NCBI GenBank assembly: GCA_036936605.1
Contig: JAUPFV010000002.1
Location: 246,161,305-246,225,304 of the forward strand
Length of the DNA stretch: 64,000 nucleotides
Reading direction: 5' to 3'
Source: Limnanthes douglasii subsp. nivea
Taxonomy: Eukaryota; Streptophyta; Magnoliopsida; Brassicales; Limnanthaceae
The translations under genes were made by a program, and so were the position numbers. A model generated the notes under the pieces. The model had not been told where the DNA came from and ran no database searches. It saw only the letters and a list, made by a program, of their open reading frames with translations. Positions 60,947 to 64,000 of this stretch are shown here, piece after piece (the stretch's first letter is position 1; each line of letters opens with the position of its first letter).

Positions 60947-63900
60947 TCAAAATATTATTCAATATTATCGAAAACCTTAGAGTTTTGTGAATTAGAAACA
61001 ACCCATACATAGGTAAAAAATATCATTCAGATAGACTTTGAACAACTGAAAATTTAAAATAAATCTATGTGATTTATAACAACAAAATATATGTTTTAGA
61101 TAGTGTTTGCAATTCAAAAGTTTAAATAACCAAAACATTTATATGTTTTGTTATAAAGAAGTTATAGAATGGTCAATAACAATGGAAAATCAAATATTTA
61201 CCAACTTTGAGGGTGTGGAATTTTATTTATTTATTTTAAATTGCAAGAGGTTGTAATGGATTGAAACACTTTGAAGGTGTAATGAATTGAGCTTATTTTT
61301 TTTTCTATATTTTATTTCAAATTTAAGTACACTTTTTTAAATTGGTAAAAGGCTTAACAGATTGAAACATTTTTTGTTTTTCTTTTTGTTATTACATACA
61401 TTTTATAACTTCTATATGATCTAATTTTTACAAATTTATTTTTTTCTTAAACTCCTAGGTGCGAGTGCGAGTATAATTTTATGGAAAAAAAAAGGAAAAA
61501 CGAAAACTTGAACAGATCTAAAAAGATTCAAAAAACTTGGAGTCTTTATATCAAATAAGAACTAATAATGATGAATGTTACTTATTGAAATAGATTCCAA
61601 ACCCTAATAATGCTTCCATATAAATATTTTTAGCTGAACACGGGTAATAAAAAAATGACATTATCCTTTTAGAATATATGTCTCCATTTAGCCAACTAAT
61701 CACCAACTTTATTTGTCTATCTATAAACATGTTTAAATTAAATCCAAGAAGTAACGTCACTAATATCTAATAATTAATTCTTTTGAATCTATAACATGGA
61801 CTAATATTTCACAACATTGATCGCCACTTTGAAATCATGCTCAATAATATCGACAACCAAAGACATAGAGTAACCAACTCGCAATAAAAAATTATAGCAC
61901 GATATTCTGCCATAAATCATTTTCATTTCCTTTAAAATAAGTAAAGCAAACAACTATATCCTCATTCAAATCACGTATATTTCATCCAATAACAACTATG
62001 TGATTTATAATACCGAAATATATGTTTTAAATAATGTTTGCAAATCAAAAGTTTAATTAACCAAAACATTTATATGTTTTTTTATTTTGTTGTTAAAGCG
62101 GTAAACGAATGATTAATAACAATTGAAATTCACATATTTAGGAATTTTGAGGGTGTTGGAATATTTTTATTTTATTTCAAATTGGAAGAGGGTTTAATAG
62201 ATTGAAACACTTTGCGGGTGTAATGGATTGAGCTTATTTTTTGTTATTATATATATTATTTTAAATTAAAGTGCATTTTTTTAATTAGAAAAGGGTGTAA
62301 TTGATTGATACAGTTTTATTTTCGCTTTTTGTTATTACGTACATTTTATAAGTTCTATATAAACTAATTTTAATTTTTTTTTATAAAACTCATCGGTGCG
62401 AGTGCAGCTATAATTTTATTAATAAGAAAGGACAAAACGAAAACTTGAACAGATCTGAAAAGATTCAAAAAATTTGGAGTCTTTATATCAAATAAAACTC
62501 ATAATAATGAATGTCACTTATTAAAAAATCTTCCAAAACCTAATAATATTTCCATGTAAAGTTTTTAGCTCAACACTAGTAATAAAAAATGACATTATCC
62601 TCTTATAATTTATGTCTCCATTTAGCCAACCACTCACCATCTTTATTTGTCTCTCTATATACATGTTTATATTTAATCCAAGATCTAAGATCACTAATAT
62701 CCAATTGTTAATTCTTATGAAATAAAAACTTGGAATAAAATTTCACAACATTAATCGCCACATTAAAATCCTCATCAATATTATCAACAACCAAAGTAAC
62801 CAACTTGCAATAACAAATGTTAGCACAATATTTTATCCATAAATCATTTTCCTTTCATTTAAATTAAGTAATACAAACAACTATATCCTCATTCGCATAA
62901 CGTATACTTCATCCAACGGTACATTCGTCCTTGCGACATGAACCATCAAACTAAGTTTCAAATGACTTTTAAGAGTTTAAATCCACCACATCTATTTACC
63001 TAATTATGACCAAAATACAATTAAAATGAAATTTAAGACAGTTAATCACCTTCATATTGTATTAGGAATACAAAAAGTCATCACGTAAACAAATATGGTC
63101 CAAAATCTCATGTTGAGAGCTTTTGTAGCATACACATTTTGATGCAAGTTGAATTCTAATAAAATTAATTTGATCATTTTTTGCTAGTTCGCAATAGCCA
63201 ACCTTTTAAACCGAAAAGCAAAATTTATGAGGAACTATAAGTGTCTATATTATATCATAATAATAAATCATATATTAATAAAAATATCCTAATAATTTAT
63301 GCATTTTCAATCTATTGTTTTTGTCATTTCAATAATTTAACCTAATAATAAATCATATGTTTATAACTAAAAATAATAGTCTTTTCCATCTATTTTATTT
63401 ATCATTTCAATGATTTGTCTTAATAATAAACCATATATTTGTGATCAGAGATAATAAATAGAGAGTAAATATTAATTTTACATATTTCAATTTACTAAAA
63501 GACTCGTAATCATTATAAAATTACAAAACATACAAATAATTTCGAATATGTTTCATCATTTATTAAAACTAGGTTTACTTAATAACATGAAATTCAAAGG
63601 TTTGATTAACTAAAACATGTGTATACGTTTTATTTTTGTTGTTAGATTGTTAGTTTGTTGTTAGATTGTTAGTTACGTATTTAGGAGAGGTAACAAACCA
63701 TTGATATTTCAAATATATTATTTATTTCCTCGAATTGTATATGGATTGAAACATTTTTTGTTTTTGTTATAATTGATCCAAATTTGTACAAATTAGATAT
63801 GAATTATTTTAGAAAAAAATCCTATTTGAGTTTAAAACTTTTGTTTAATAAAAAAATTAACAATTTCAAATGTATTACAAATATTTACAGTTTTATTTTA

Positions 63901-64000
63901 ATTATTTTGCAATTTTCAAAAACTTAATATAAGGTATTAATACAAGTTTAGTTGTTGATTGAATTTATTTTATTAATAATTAATGAAAGATTGAAAAAAA
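60947..64000 (+). repeat. Tandem array unit 5 (partial, cut by window end)
   Basis: Alpha, alpha' (about 61051-62920), spacer and the start of beta. By eye it differs from 1-3055 at only a handful of positions and A-run lengths, and it shares unit-1-specific details ('ctttgaaggtgtaatg', 'gagtgcagctataat', 'tatattaataaaaatat'). A CLE gene would be expected to the right of the window if the unit is complete. Confidence 0.9.

Overview
This is a plant nuclear window, very AT-rich and intron-bearing. It contains a plant CACTA (En/Spm) transposon, Ty3/gypsy integrase fossils, a Mutator-like element, an intronless copy of a plant-type eIF4A-III gene, and fragments of a kinase gene and a CYSTM gene. 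The CLE peptide genes and the fragment types fit a eudicot, possibly Brassicaceae; the family-level guess is low confidence.

The backbone is a tandem array of a roughly 12-kb unit in direct orientation. Units begin at 1, 11851, 23920, 47690 and 60947. A complete unit holds, in order: two ~0.9-kb direct repeats (alpha, alpha'), a ~1.8-kb block (beta), a third alpha-like copy and a (TA)n tract, an array of ~0.5-kb repeats with iterated TATA-like and GGATATCC motifs (gamma), a CACTA-type terminal remnant, a decayed Ty3/gypsy integrase fragment, a second copy of beta (beta'), and one small gene. That gene (10853, 22923, 46692, 59751) is the apparent functional cargo. It encodes a secreted precursor with a signal peptide and six to nine tandem 22-residue units, most carrying the CLE-type dodecapeptide RLVPSGPNPSHP. 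This is a polyprotein-like CLE precursor amplified at two levels: units within the gene, and the gene within the array.

Unit 1 is complete but lacks 238 bp of the CLE upstream region. Unit 2 is complete; its gene has a late frameshift. Unit 3 is broken. It carries a 19.4-kb composite insert (24609-44008) flanked by a 14-bp direct repeat, and it has also lost the middle of the unit. The insert holds a one-ended CACTA element with TNP2 (nonsense codon and frameshift) and a Transposase_24-type gene, a ~25-bp minisatellite, a kinase-like pseudogene, an eIF4A-III retropseudogene with a 13-bp target duplication, a displaced 3.7-kb piece of the array, and a CYSTM pseudogene. Unit 4 is complete, carries a 954-bp Mutator-like element with a 9-bp target duplication, and has the longest CLE precursor (nine full units). 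Unit 5 is cut by the window end and looks closer to unit 1 than to its neighbour.

The four CLE genes keep the same TATA region, start context, signal peptide and poly(A) signal. Many differences inside the peptide core are synonymous, which suggests the peptide has been under selection. No tRNA, rRNA or CRISPR array was recognised, and most of the rest is AT-rich repeat DNA without coding signal.
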